This document shows positions 56,684-64,000 of a stretch of DNA of 64,000 bases, one piece after another. The stretch covers positions 206,625 through 270,624 of the forward strand of contig NZ_BLXY01000004.1 of the NCBI RefSeq assembly GCF_014193585.1. Reading direction: 5' to 3'. The notes beneath the pieces are model-generated. The model made no database searches. It saw only the letters and a list, made by a program, of their open reading frames with translations, and was not told the origin of the DNA. A program made the position numbers and the translations under genes. The first letter of the stretch is position 1. Every line of letters starts with the position of its first letter. The stretch is from Geomonas paludis (lineage in GTDB: Bacteria > Desulfobacterota > Desulfuromonadia > Geobacterales > Geobacteraceae).

Positions 56684-57132
56684 AATGCCCCTTCTGCAGT
56701 TTCAGCGACAGCAAGGTGGTCGACTCCCGCCCCGACAAGGGGGGCGCCGCCATCCGTCGCCGGCGCGAGTGCGAGTCCTGCGGCAAGCGTTTCACCACCC
56801 ATGAGCGGGTCGAGGAAGTGCTCCCCCTGGTGACCAAGCGTGACGGCCGGCGCGAGCCCTTCGACCGCCTCAAGCTGGTGAATGGTCTGCAGAAGGCCTG
56901 CGAGAAGAGGCCGGTTTCGGTGGAGACCATCGAGAAGCTGGTGGACCGCCTGGAGACCCGGATGCAGGAAAGCGGCGAGCGCGAGATCCCGACCACCACC
57001 CTGGGCGAGTGGATCATGAACGAGCTGCACGGTATCGACCAGGTCGCCTACGTCCGTTTCGCCTCGGTCTACCGCTCCTTCAAGGACATCAACGAGTTCA
57101 TGGTCGAGTTGCAGGACCTGTTGAAGAAGTAG
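56680..57132 (+). CDS. nrdR: Transcriptional repressor NrdR
   Basis: 150 residues. A zinc ribbon (C3, C6, C31, C34) and an ATP-cone domain (about residues 49-139) that senses dATP/ATP and represses ribonucleotide reductase genes. The overlap ATGA couples it to the deaminase. No NrdR box was searched for beyond this window; no nrd gene is here. The riboflavin operon follows after a repeat. Confidence 0.94.
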   Translation: MKCPFCSFSDSKVVDSRPDKGGAAIRRRRECESCGKRFTTHERVEEVLPLVTKRDGRREPFDRLKLVNGLQKACEKRPVSVETIEKLVDRLETRMQESGEREIPTTTLGEWIMNELHGIDQVAYVRFASVYRSFKDINEFMVELQDLLKK

Positions 57133-57161
57133 TCCCCGGGCTCCCTGCCCTGTCCGTCCAT

Positions 57162-57311
57162 CCCCTCGCCCTCCGGGAGAGGGTGGCCGAAGGCCGGGCC
57201 TGCGCGCCGCAGCGCTTCGGTCCGCGAAGGCGGGTGAGGGAGTTGCCACAAAGGAAAACTGAAGCGGCCATTGCAACGCCCTCACCCCGCCCCTCTCCCA
57301 GGGGGAGAGGG
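57162..57311. repeat. Palindromic repeat doublet, family A, with insert module
   Basis: CCCCTCGCCCTCCGGGAGAGGG at the left and CCCCTCTCCCAGGGGGAGAGGG at the right. The inner module beginning GGGCCTGCGCGCCGCAGCGC (57195 on) is shared with 8811-8847. It fills the nrdR-ribD gap. Confidence 0.85.
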
Positions 57312-57342
57312 AGAGTAGGGATACCGAGTGTCAGGAAGCGAA

Positions 57343-58464
57343 ATGTTTGCGGACCACCTTAACATGATGCGGCTGGCGGTGGTCGAAGCCAGAAAGGGCG
57401 TGGGCAAGACCGCCCCCAACCCCGCGGTCGGTTGCGTCATCGTGAAAGACGGCGCCATCGTCGGCAAGGGGTGGCACAAAAAAGCGGGCACCCCCCACGC
57501 CGAGGTACATGCCCTGCGTGCGGCCGGAGCGCTGGCCGAGGGCGCCGACGTCTACGTGACACTCGAGCCCTGCTCCCACTTCGGCAAGACCCCTCCCTGT
57601 GCCAGGGCGCTCATCGAAGCCCGCGTCGCGCGCGTCTTCGTCGCCATGGTCGACCCGAACCCGCTGGTCTCCGGCCGCGGCATCGGCATGCTGCGCGAAG
57701 CCGGCATCGAGGTCGAGGTGGGGCTTTTAGAGGCGGAGAGCCGGGAGCTGAACCGCCCCTTCATCAAGTGGATCCAGACCAGGCGCCCCTACGTGGTGCT
57801 CAAAAGCGCCCTCACCCTGGACGGCATGAGCGCGACCGCCAGCGGCGATTCCAAGTGGGTGACCGGGGACGCCGCGCGGCGCGAGGTGCACCGACTGCGC
57901 GGCAGGCTGGACGCCATCATGGTCGGCGTCGGCACCGTCATCAAGGACGATCCCCTTTTGACCTGCCGGGTCCCCGGCGGCAAGGACCCGCTACGCGTCA
58001 TCGTGGACTCGACGCTCAGGATCCCGCGCCACGCCGCCCTGTTCAGTCTGAAGTCGCAGGCGCCGACCGTCATCGCCACCTGTTGCACCGATACAGCGGG
58101 AATTGAGGCGGTCGTAGCACATGGCGTAGAGGTGCTGGTCTGCAAGGAAAAGGAAGGGCGCGTCGATCTGGACGACCTGCTGACCAAGCTGGGAGATCGC
58201 GGCGTGCAGAGTATCCTGCTGGAAGGGGGGCACCACCTGGCCGGCGCCTTCGTGCGGGGCGGGCTCATCGACCACTGCATGCTGTTCCTGGCGCCCAAGC
58301 TCGTGGGCGGCGCCGGCACGGGGCTCTTCGCCGGCGAGGGCGTGCACCTCATGGCCGACGCCATCCGGCTGGAAGACGTCAAGGTAAAGCGGATCGGCGT
58401 TGATCTCCTGGTGGAAGGAACGCCTAAAACCCAAACCGGTTCAACGTTCAACGTTCGACGTTAG
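57343..58464 (+). CDS. ribD: Riboflavin biosynthesis deaminase/reductase RibD
   Basis: 373 residues, bifunctional: N-terminal deaminase with HAEVHAL and PCSHFGKTPPCARAL (zinc ligands), then a reductase domain starting near residue 145 (RPYVVLKSALTLDG). It converts the GTP cyclohydrolase II product in two steps. ATG 57343 is supported by AGGAAG at a normal distance; GTG 57328 is an alternative. The last residues (GSTFNVRR) and the stop codon are encoded by one arm of a 23-bp inverted repeat, so the native C-terminus may have been rewritten. Confidence 0.94.
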   Translation: MFADHLNMMRLAVVEARKGVGKTAPNPAVGCVIVKDGAIVGKGWHKKAGTPHAEVHALRAAGALAEGADVYVTLEPCSHFGKTPPCARALIEARVARVFVAMVDPNPLVSGRGIGMLREAGIEVEVGLLEAESRELNRPFIKWIQTRRPYVVLKSALTLDGMSATASGDSKWVTGDAARREVHRLRGRLDAIMVGVGTVIKDDPLLTCRVPGGKDPLRVIVDSTLRIPRHAALFSLKSQAPTVIATCCTDTAGIEAVVAHGVEVLVCKEKEGRVDLDDLLTKLGDRGVQSILLEGGHHLAGAFVRGGLIDHCMLFLAPKLVGGAGTGLFAGEGVHLMADAIRLEDVKVKRIGVDLLVEGTPKTQTGSTFNVRR

Positions 58465-58597
58465 ACCCCCCATTACTTTTCAGCCTGCTTCTGCGCGACG
58501 GCCTGTGCATCCAATCATGTGCTCCGGGCAGGTGCCGTCCCCGTGCCGTTGCTATATGAAGATTCAGCCGCTCGAACGTCGAACGTTGAACGTTGAA
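58440..58597. repeat. 23-bp perfect inverted repeat, 112-base loop
   Basis: Arms at 58440-58462 and 58575-58597 are exact complements built of TTCAACGTTCAACG-type units. The loop carries a degenerate family B-like piece, GCTCCGGGCAGGTGCCGTCC, near 58521-58540. The left arm overlaps the ribD stop. Confidence 0.92.
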
Positions 58598-58613
58598 CGT
58601 CTTCTGAGGTGTT

Positions 58614-59258
58614 ATGTTCACAGGTCTTATTGAAACAGTAGGCGAACTGGTCTCCATCGAACGCCGCGGCGCGTCGGGGAGCCTCACGGTCAAGACCTCG
58701 CTCCCCCTGGACGAGATCAGGATCGGCGACTCCATCGCCATCAACGGCGCCTGCCTCACCGTGGTGCGCAAAGGTGGCGGCGCCGTCACCTTCGACGTCT
58801 CCCCCGAGACCATCGACCGCACCGCCTTCAAGAACCTGAAGAGCGGGGCGCCGCTCAACATGGAGCGCGCCATGCGCCTGTCGGACCGCCTGGACGGCCA
58901 CCTGGTCTCCGGCCACGTGGACTGCGTCGCCACCATCACGGAACGGCGCGAGGTGGCCAACAACATCGTCTTCTCCTTCAGGTTCCCCGCCGAGTTCGCC
59001 AAGTACATCGCGGCCAAGGGGTCGGTGGCGATCGACGGCATCAGCCTCACCGTCAACGAGGTCGGCGCGGACAGCTTCAGCGTCAACATCATCCCGCACA
59101 CGGCGTCCAAGACGACGCTCATCTCCAAGAGGGTGGGGGACGAGGTGAACATCGAGACTGACCTGCTCTGCCGCTACCTGGAGCGTCTCCTGGCGGGCAA
59201 GGAACGAAATCAAGGCGGGGTCACCATGGACCTGCTGGCTAAAAACGGCTTCATCTAG
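58614..59258 (+). CDS. ribE: Riboflavin synthase subunit alpha
   Basis: 214 residues, the lumazine-barrel enzyme that makes riboflavin from two 6,7-dimethyl-8-ribityllumazines. Two homologous halves: MFTGLIETVG with GACLTV and a second copy, VDCVATITER with GISLTVNEVG. A GAGG site lies ahead of the ATG. The rib cluster order ribD-ribE-ribBA-ribH-nusB is common in Geobacteraceae and other proteobacteria. No FMN riboswitch was found before it. Confidence 0.95.
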   Translation: MFTGLIETVGELVSIERRGASGSLTVKTSLPLDEIRIGDSIAINGACLTVVRKGGGAVTFDVSPETIDRTAFKNLKSGAPLNMERAMRLSDRLDGHLVSGHVDCVATITERREVANNIVFSFRFPAEFAKYIAAKGSVAIDGISLTVNEVGADSFSVNIIPHTASKTTLISKRVGDEVNIETDLLCRYLERLLAGKERNQGGVTMDLLAKNGFI

Positions 59259-59393
59259 CTGCTTTTGCTTCCACTTCGACGAAAATTTTGTTATGGTCAA
59301 CGCCCTAAAGTTTGTTGTCCAACCAAATTTGGCCGCTGGAGTGGGACACCCTCGCATCCCGGCGACCGATACTGAACGAGGAGAGGTTACGCA

Positions 59394-60596
59394 ATGTCTG
59401 TAGCAAGCATAGAGGAAGCCATTGAGGAGATCAGAGCCGGGAGGATGGTGATCCTGGTTGACGACGAGGATCGCGAGAACGAAGGCGACCTCACCATGGC
59501 GGCCCAGTGTGTCACCCCTGAGGCGATCAACTTCATGGCCCGTTTCGGCCGCGGCCTGATCTGCCTCACCATGACCGCGGAGCGCTGCGACCGCCTTGAC
59601 CTGCCCCCCATGGTGCAGGACAACACCTCTTCCTTCGGCACCGCCTTCACCGTCTCCATCGAGGCCAAGAAAGGGGTCACCACCGGCATCTCCGCCGCGG
59701 ACCGTGCCCACACCATCCTGACCGCGGTGGCGCCGGGCGCCCAGGCCTCCGACCTGGCACGCCCGGGGCACATCTTCCCGCTGCGCGCCAAAAACGGCGG
59801 CGTCCTGGTTCGCTCCGGGCAGACCGAAGGCTCGGTCGATCTCGCGCGCCTGGCCGGGCTTGAGCCGGCGGGCGTCATCTGCGAGATCATGAACGAAGAC
59901 GGCACCATGTCGCGCATGCCGGAGTTGAAGAAGTTCGCCAAGGAGCACGGCATCAAGGTCTGCACCATTGCGGACCTGGTCGCCTACCGCCTCAAGCACG
60001 AATCGCTGGTGCGCCGCTCCGTCGAGGTCGCGCTCCCCAGCTCCTTCGGCTCCTTCCGGGCCGTCGCGTTCGAAAACGACATCGACAAGCTCGAACACCT
60101 GGCGCTGGTCAAGGGAGAGGTCAAAGGGGACGAGCCGGTCCTGGTGCGGGTCCACTCCGAGTGCCTGACCGGTGACGTGTTCGGTTCCGTGCGCTGCGAC
60201 TGCGCGGAGCAGCTGCATGCCGCCATGGCGCAGATCGAGAAGGAAGGGAAGGGGATCATCCTCTACATGCGCCAGGAAGGTCGCGGCATCGGCCTGACCA
60301 ACAAGCTCAAGGCCTACGCGCTGCAGGACCAGGGGCACGACACCGTCGAGGCCAACCTGGCTCTTGGCTTCAAGGCCGACCTGCGCGATTACGGCATCGG
60401 CGCCCAGATCCTGGTCAACCTGGGTGTGAAGAAGATCCGCCTGATGACCAACAACCCGAAGAAACTGATCGGCCTGCAGGGGTACGGCATCAACATCGTG
60501 GAGCGGGTTGCCATCGAGATCAAGCCGTCCAAGGCCAACGAGAAATACCTGAAGACCAAGCGGGAGAAGATGGGACACCTGCTGGAAAATATTTGA
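59394..60596 (+). CDS. ribBA: Bifunctional DHBP synthase/GTP cyclohydrolase II
   Basis: 400 residues. The N-terminal half makes 3,4-dihydroxy-2-butanone 4-phosphate ([11 protein letters not shown] motif with acidic metal ligands); the C-terminal half is GTP cyclohydrolase II, with cysteines in [17 protein letters not shown] for zinc and [15 protein letters not shown] precedes the ATG. A 135-base gap separates it from ribE. Both activities look intact. Confidence 0.96.
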   Translation: MSVASIEEAIEEIRAGRMVILVDDEDRENEGDLTMAAQCVTPEAINFMARFGRGLICLTMTAERCDRLDLPPMVQDNTSSFGTAFTVSIEAKKGVTTGISAADRAHTILTAVAPGAQASDLARPGHIFPLRAKNGGVLVRSGQTEGSVDLARLAGLEPAGVICEIMNEDGTMSRMPELKKFAKEHGIKVCTIADLVAYRLKHESLVRRSVEVALPSSFGSFRAVAFENDIDKLEHLALVKGEVKGDEPVLVRVHSECLTGDVFGSVRCDCAEQLHAAMAQIEKEGKGIILYMRQEGRGIGLTNKLKAYALQDQGHDTVEANLALGFKADLRDYGIGAQILVNLGVKKIRLMTNNPKKLIGLQGYGINIVERVAIEIKPSKANEKYLKTKREKMGHLLENI

Positions 60597-60607
60597 AAAG
60601 CAGATAA

Positions 60608-60711
60608 AGACAAAGATTAAGATTGAGTTGAGCACCCCCACGACCTCGGTCAGTGACACTGCGAACCGTTCTCTTTGTCTTAATCTCAATCTTAATCTCA
60701 ATCTTAATCTA
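60608..60711. repeat. Inverted repeat between ribBA and ribH
   Basis: AGACAAAGATTAAGATTGAG (60608-60627) pairs with the downstream run of CTTTGTCTTAATCTCAATCT units up to 60711. It is a simple TTAATCTCAATC pattern in both directions. Confidence 0.85.
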
Positions 60712-60727
60712 TTTTACTGGAGTGATT

Positions 60728-61195
60728 ATGCCTAAATATTTAGAGGGAAAACTGAACGCCGAGGGGCTCAAGGTCGGCATCGTGGTCGGTCGCTTCAACA
60801 GCTTCATCGGAGAAAGGCTCCTCGAGGGGGCGCTGGACGCATTGCTGCGTCATGGCGCCGCTGACCAGGACATCACCGTTATGCGCGTGCCGGGGGCCTT
60901 CGAGATCCCGCTTGCCGCACAGAAACTGGCTCAGACCGGCAGCTTCGATGCCCTGATCTGCCTCGGTGCCGTGATCCGCGGCTCCACCCCCCACTTCGAC
61001 TACGTCGCATCCGAAGTATCCAAAGGGATCGCCCACGTCTCGCTCGACGCCGGTATCCCCGTCGCCTTCGGCGTGCTGACCACCGACACCATCGAGCAGG
61101 CTATCGAGCGCGCGGGCACCAAGGCCGGCAACAAGGGCTTCGAGGCTGCCGTGACGGTGATCGAGACCGCAAACCTGTTCAGGGAGATGAAATAA
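60728..61195 (+). CDS. ribH: 6,7-dimethyl-8-ribityllumazine synthase
   Basis: 155 residues, makes lumazine from the pyrimidine and the butanone phosphate. [35 protein letters not shown] and [11 protein letters not shown] are hallmarks. The ATG at 60728 has GGAG six bases ahead; an earlier in-frame start would translate the repeat and give a false hydrophobic leader. nusB begins immediately after the stop. Confidence 0.95.
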   Translation: MPKYLEGKLNAEGLKVGIVVGRFNSFIGERLLEGALDALLRHGAADQDITVMRVPGAFEIPLAAQKLAQTGSFDALICLGAVIRGSTPHFDYVASEVSKGIAHVSLDAGIPVAFGVLTTDTIEQAIERAGTKAGNKGFEAAVTVIETANLFREMK

Positions 61196-61633
61196 TTGAC
61201 CACACGCAGAGAAGGTAGAGAACTGGCGCTGCAGGCGCTCTACTCCAAGGACCTGGTGACCCAGGACCCCAGCACCACGCTCAAACGCATCGTCGAGAGT
61301 TTCGGCGAAGGCGAGGACCCGACCCTATCCGCCAACTCCAAGGCCTATGCCTTTGCCGCCGAACTGGTTGCCGGCGTCGCCAGCCATCTCCAGGAGATCG
61401 ACGGCCGCATCGCCGAGAAATCGAAGCACTGGAGCATGGCCCGCATGGCGCGCGTGGATCTGAACATCCTGCGCCTGGCCGTGTTCGAGCTGCTGTACCG
61501 TCCGGACATTCCCAAGAACGTCACCATGAACGAGGCCATCGAGGTGGCCAAGAAGTTCGGTGCCGACGATTCCGCGTCCTTCGTCAACGGCATCCTCGAC
61601 GAAATCGCCTCCACGGTGACGGACAAGGAATAA
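61196..61633 (+). CDS. nusB: Transcription antitermination factor NusB
   Basis: 145 residues, all-helical; binds boxA RNA with NusE/S10 to keep rRNA transcription going. [13 protein letters not shown] and [28 protein letters not shown] are conserved pieces. The start is TTG directly after the ribH stop, with AGGGAG about eight bases ahead. It lies in the rib transcript. Confidence 0.94.
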   Translation: MTTRREGRELALQALYSKDLVTQDPSTTLKRIVESFGEGEDPTLSANSKAYAFAAELVAGVASHLQEIDGRIAEKSKHWSMARMARVDLNILRLAVFELLYRPDIPKNVTMNEAIEVAKKFGADDSASFVNGILDEIASTVTDKE

Positions 61634-61644
61634 AACCATAAACA

Positions 61645-61847
61645 AACAGGGATAAAAGGGATAAAGGGGATGTAACACCTACACCCTCGTCGGGCACGTC
61701 TTAACTGCAGAAGCAGGCATGCCGGGTATGCCAAGTGCTGCTGAACTCCGTCGGCGTAGGGTCCCCCCTTTGCGAAGGGGGACAGGGGGGATTTGCTTCA
61801 GGTGATGTGCTTCGGTTGTTATCCCTTTGATCCCTTTTATCCCTGTT
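61645..61847. repeat. Nested inverted repeats between nusB and hom
   Basis: Outer arms AACAGGGATAAAAGGGAT... (61645-61671) and the near complement at 61821-61847. Inside is a palindrome of CCCCC-TT-TGCG-AAGGGGG type (61761-61783). No gene is seen in the loop. Confidence 0.85.
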
Positions 61848-61890
61848 CAATGCCTTTGCTTTAAAAATCTGAAATGACCAAAGAGGGAAT

Positions 61891-63198
61891 ATGGAAGAGA
61901 TTAAGGTAGGCCTGCTAGGTTTCGGCACCATCGGTGCCGGCGTCGTGAAGCTGCTCAAGGAAAACTCCGCCCTCCTCACCGAGAAGACCGGCGCCCGGAT
62001 CTCTCTGAAAACCATCGTCGACCTCGACATCACCACCGATCGCGGCGTCTGCACCGAGGGGATCACCCTCTCCAGGAATGCCGACGACGTGCTGACCGAC
62101 CCGGAGATCTCCGTGGTCATCGAGCTGATCGGCGGCTACGAGCCGGCCCGCAGCTTCGCCCTCAAGGCGATCGGCAACGGCAAGCACGTGGTCACCGCCA
62201 ACAAGGCGCTTTTGGCCGTGCACGGCGAGGAGATCTACGCCGCGGCCAAGAAAAACGGCGTCGAGGTCCTCTTCGAGGCCGCGGTAGGCGGCGGCATCCC
62301 CGTTCTCTCCGCGATCAAGGGGAACATGGCGGGCAACCGCTTCTCCACCGTGCTCGGCATCGTCAACGGCACCTGCAACTACATCCTTACCAGGATGACC
62401 CAGGAGGGTGCTGATTTCGCCGAAGTACTGAAGAGCGCCCAGGAGCTGGGGTACGCCGAGGCCGATCCCACCTTCGACATCGAAGGGGTCGACACCGCGC
62501 ACAAGCTCTGCCTGCTCCTGTCGCTGTGCTTCGGCACCAAGATCGATCTGAAGGACGTCTATTCCGAGGGGATCACCTCGATCACCTCCGAGGACGTCGA
62601 CTTCGCCCATACCTTCGGCTACCGCATCAAGCTCTTGGCCATCGGCAAGATGGACGGCGGCCAGATCGAGGCGCGCGTCCACCCGACCATGATCCCCATC
62701 GACTACCCGCTTGCCGACGTCCATGGCGTCTTCAACGCCATCCGTCTTACCGGCGACTTCGTCGGCCCGGTCATGTTCTACGGTCGCGGTGCCGGCATGG
62801 AAGCCACCGCCAGCGCCGTCGTTGGCGATATCGTCGATCTGGCCCGCAACCTGTGCGCCGGCATCACCCGCCGCTGCGCCCCGCTGGGCTTTTTGGACGA
62901 CAAGGTCACCACGCTGCCCATCAAGCCCATCGGCGAGATCATCAGCAAGTACTACATCCGTTTCCAGGCGCTCGATCGTCCCGGCGTGCTGGCCCGCATC
63001 GCCGGCGCCCTGGGGGCGCGCGGCATCAGCATCGCCTCCATGCTGCAGAGTGCGAGAAGCGCCGATGAAGTCCCCATCGTGATCATGACCCACGATGCCC
63101 GCGAGGAGGACGTGAGGAAGGCCCTGGCCGAGATCGACACCTTTGAGGTGATCCGCTCCAAGAGCACCTACATCAGGATCGAGGACAACCTCGAATAG
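61891..63198 (+). CDS. hom: Homoserine dehydrogenase
   Basis: 435 residues, reduces aspartate semialdehyde to homoserine for threonine and methionine. An N-terminal NAD(P)-binding motif VGLLGFGTIGAGVV, the catalytic-region NGTCNYILTRM and the dimer region, then a C-terminal ACT domain (LDRPGVLARIAGALGARGISI) for feedback by threonine. GAGGGA precedes the ATG. A terminator follows. No thrC or thrB is present here. Confidence 0.96.
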   Translation: MEEIKVGLLGFGTIGAGVVKLLKENSALLTEKTGARISLKTIVDLDITTDRGVCTEGITLSRNADDVLTDPEISVVIELIGGYEPARSFALKAIGNGKHVVTANKALLAVHGEEIYAAAKKNGVEVLFEAAVGGGIPVLSAIKGNMAGNRFSTVLGIVNGTCNYILTRMTQEGADFAEVLKSAQELGYAEADPTFDIEGVDTAHKLCLLLSLCFGTKIDLKDVYSEGITSITSEDVDFAHTFGYRIKLLAIGKMDGGQIEARVHPTMIPIDYPLADVHGVFNAIRLTGDFVGPVMFYGRGAGMEATASAVVGDIVDLARNLCAGITRRCAPLGFLDDKVTTLPIKPIGEIISKYYIRFQALDRPGVLARIAGALGARGISIASMLQSARSADEVPIVIMTHDAREEDVRKALAEIDTFEVIRSKSTYIRIEDNLE

Positions 63199-63220
63199 AC
63201 CGGGTGGCAACGGTAAAAAG

Positions 63221-63255
63221 AAAGGGCGGAGTCAATCGATGACTCCGCCCTTTTT
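63221..63255 (+). terminator. Intrinsic terminator after hom
   Basis: Stem AAAGGGCGGAGTCA with TGACTCCGCCCTTT, ATCGA loop, T run. Confidence 0.95.
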
Positions 63256-63266
63256 CGTTTTAAACC

Positions 63267-63398
63267 CGGAACACAGAGGACACGGAGGTCCACAGAGGGC
63301 ACAGAGGGCACAGAGGAAAGGCTTTTTTGGGGGGGGGACCAAAACCTATTCTTTCCTCCGTGTCCTCTGTGGCCTTTCTCCGTGTCCTCCGTGTTCCG
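63267..63398. repeat. CACAGAGG/CACGGAGG inverted repeat
   Basis: CGGAACACAGAGGACACGGA (63267 on) and CTCCGTGTCCTCCGTGTTCC (63378 on) form near-perfect arms; the inside holds further tandem CACAGAGGG units. This resembles a widespread deltaproteobacterial intergenic repeat. A shorter relative lies at 46664-46764. Confidence 0.85.
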
Positions 63399-63433
63399 CC
63401 TTCCGGTTTCGGCAGTTAACGTAGAACCTAGAT

Positions 63434-63485
63434 GTTGAGTGCCACGACATCGTGGACACAAATAAGTGCCACCACATCGTAGACA
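63434..63485. mobile_element. Left end of an insertion sequence
   Basis: Two direct 21-base copies of AGTGCCACSACATCGTRGACA (63438-63458 and 63465-63485) lie 68 bases before the transposase gene. Such doubled sites are typical transposase-binding ends. The true tip is probably near 63434 (TGTTGAGTG). The right end is outside the window. Confidence 0.7.
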
Positions 63486-63552
63486 AAGTTCTCTGACAAT
63501 CGAATAGCCATCGCGTAATCCTGTGGACACCGAAACCACGTTGGAGGTGTCC

Positions 63553-64000
63553 ATGAAGGATGAAATTTCGCAGCAACGGATCTTAGCGGTACAGCGATAT
63601 CTCAACGGGGAGTGCCCCGAATCAATTTGTGCATCACTGAGTAAATCGAGAGCCTGGCTGTACAAGTGGGTCGATCGCCATCATGAAGAGGATGATTCCT
63701 GGAGCGAAGCAAAATCCACACGTCCTCTGACCGTTGCTAACCGCACACCGCATGAGATTGAGGAAAGCGTGAAGCTTGTGCGGCTCAGCTTGTACAACCG
63801 TGGTCTCTTCTGTGGTGCGCAGGCAATACTGTGGGAGTTGGAAGACCTGAGCGTCCACCCGCTGCCTTCACTCCGCACCATCAATCGTATCCTCAGCCGC
63901 AATGAGCTGACCCATCGGCGCACCGGCAAGTATGAAGCTAAAGGAACCCCGTATCCTAGCTTGCCGTCGTCGTTGCCCAACCAAACTCATCAGGCCGATC
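63553..64000 (+). CDS. Transposase, DDE/integrase-core type (3' end outside window)
   Basis: 149 codons visible from ATG 63553, preceded by GGAGGTG. The N-terminal helix-turn-helix region (LAVQRYLNGECPESICASLS then SRAWLYKWVDRH) and the segment SLRTINRILSRNELTHRRTG are those of IS481/IS3-like transposases with an integrase core. The frame is open at the window end, at NQTHQAD, just before the catalytic core is expected. No stop or frameshift is seen. The element has inserted downstream of hom. Confidence 0.85.
   Translation, partial: MKDEISQQRILAVQRYLNGECPESICASLSKSRAWLYKWVDRHHEEDDSWSEAKSTRPLTVANRTPHEIEESVKLVRLSLYNRGLFCGAQAILWELEDLSVHPLPSLRTINRILSRNELTHRRTGKYEAKGTPYPSLPSSLPNQTHQAD

Noticed and set aside
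59259..59393. FMN riboswitch before ribBA
   Set aside because: None of the conserved RFN-element blocks is visible here or before ribD/ribE.
58515..60701. 728-codon frame antiparallel to ribE and ribBA
   Set aside because: Shadow of two well-supported rib genes; contains no recognisable motif.
60653..60727. Membrane leader on RibH
   Set aside because: The hydrophobic stretch is translated repeat; ribH has a good ATG and GGAG site at 60728.
61915..63210. 431-codon frame antiparallel to hom
   Set aside because: Shadow frame; hom is unambiguous on the plus strand.

Overview
The window is about 62% GC chromosomal DNA of an anaerobic, metal-reducing deltaproteobacterium of the Geobacteraceae; the gene content fits the Geomonas/Citrifermentans side best, but genus is an inference. 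The pointers are a four-subunit 2-oxoacid:ferredoxin oxidoreductase, side-by-side type III and type I glutamine synthetases with PII, multiheme cytochrome and sigma-54 control, a MucR-like regulator, and many short palindromic repeats between genes. Nearly all of it looks like ordinary coding DNA with strong Shine-Dalgarno sites and clear intrinsic terminators.

Layout. 1-3.7 kb: the 3' part of dnaE, then accA. 4.3-9.9 kb: a lipoprotein, a DUF445 membrane protein, a YVTN beta-propeller and the pseudouridine synthase rluB. 10-13.8 kb: a MucR-like regulator divergent from korDABC, then tRNA-Gln and tRNA-Glu. 13.9-19.1 kb: PAP2 phosphatase, HAD phosphatase, hrpB, M23 peptidase. 19.4-24.6 kb: nitrogen assimilation (glnN with a sigma-54 promoter and a leader terminator; glnB-glnA), a DUF2019 protein and ppnP. 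24.6-27.9 kb: gluQ, a thioesterase/lipoprotein pair, tRNA-Gly, mobA-mobB. 28.1-43.8 kb: a collinear type VI secretion operon (tssJKLMABC-hcp-tssEFG-vgrG plus one unknown gene) that lacks clpV/tssH and PAAR. 43.9-46.6 kb: a Fur-box-controlled DUF3793/DUF2325 pair, a PAP2 membrane protein and a zinc-ribbon protein behind a leader terminator. 46.8-49.0 kb: tex. 49.3-54.4 kb: a sigma-54 activator with XylR-type sensory domains, divergent from a sigma-54 promoter driving tetraheme cytochrome, periplasmic flavoprotein and porin genes. 54.5-63.2 kb: hemerythrin-like protein, MFS transporter, dCMP deaminase-nrdR, ribD-ribE-ribBA-ribH-nusB, hom. 63.4 kb to the end: the left part of an insertion sequence.

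The most interesting unit is the 49.3-54.4 kb module. It looks like a split form of flavocytochrome c: the heme domain and the flavin domain are separate proteins, they are paired with a porin, and they are controlled by an aromatic-type enhancer-binding protein. The flavoprotein lacks the residues that bind fumarate in fumarate reductases, which suggests respiration of some other unsaturated, possibly aromatic, acceptor. Other notable points are a palindromic repeat lying in frame inside tssE, a leader terminator before glnN, a possible small RNA or attenuator near 46.0 kb, and at least six families of interspersed inverted repeats.
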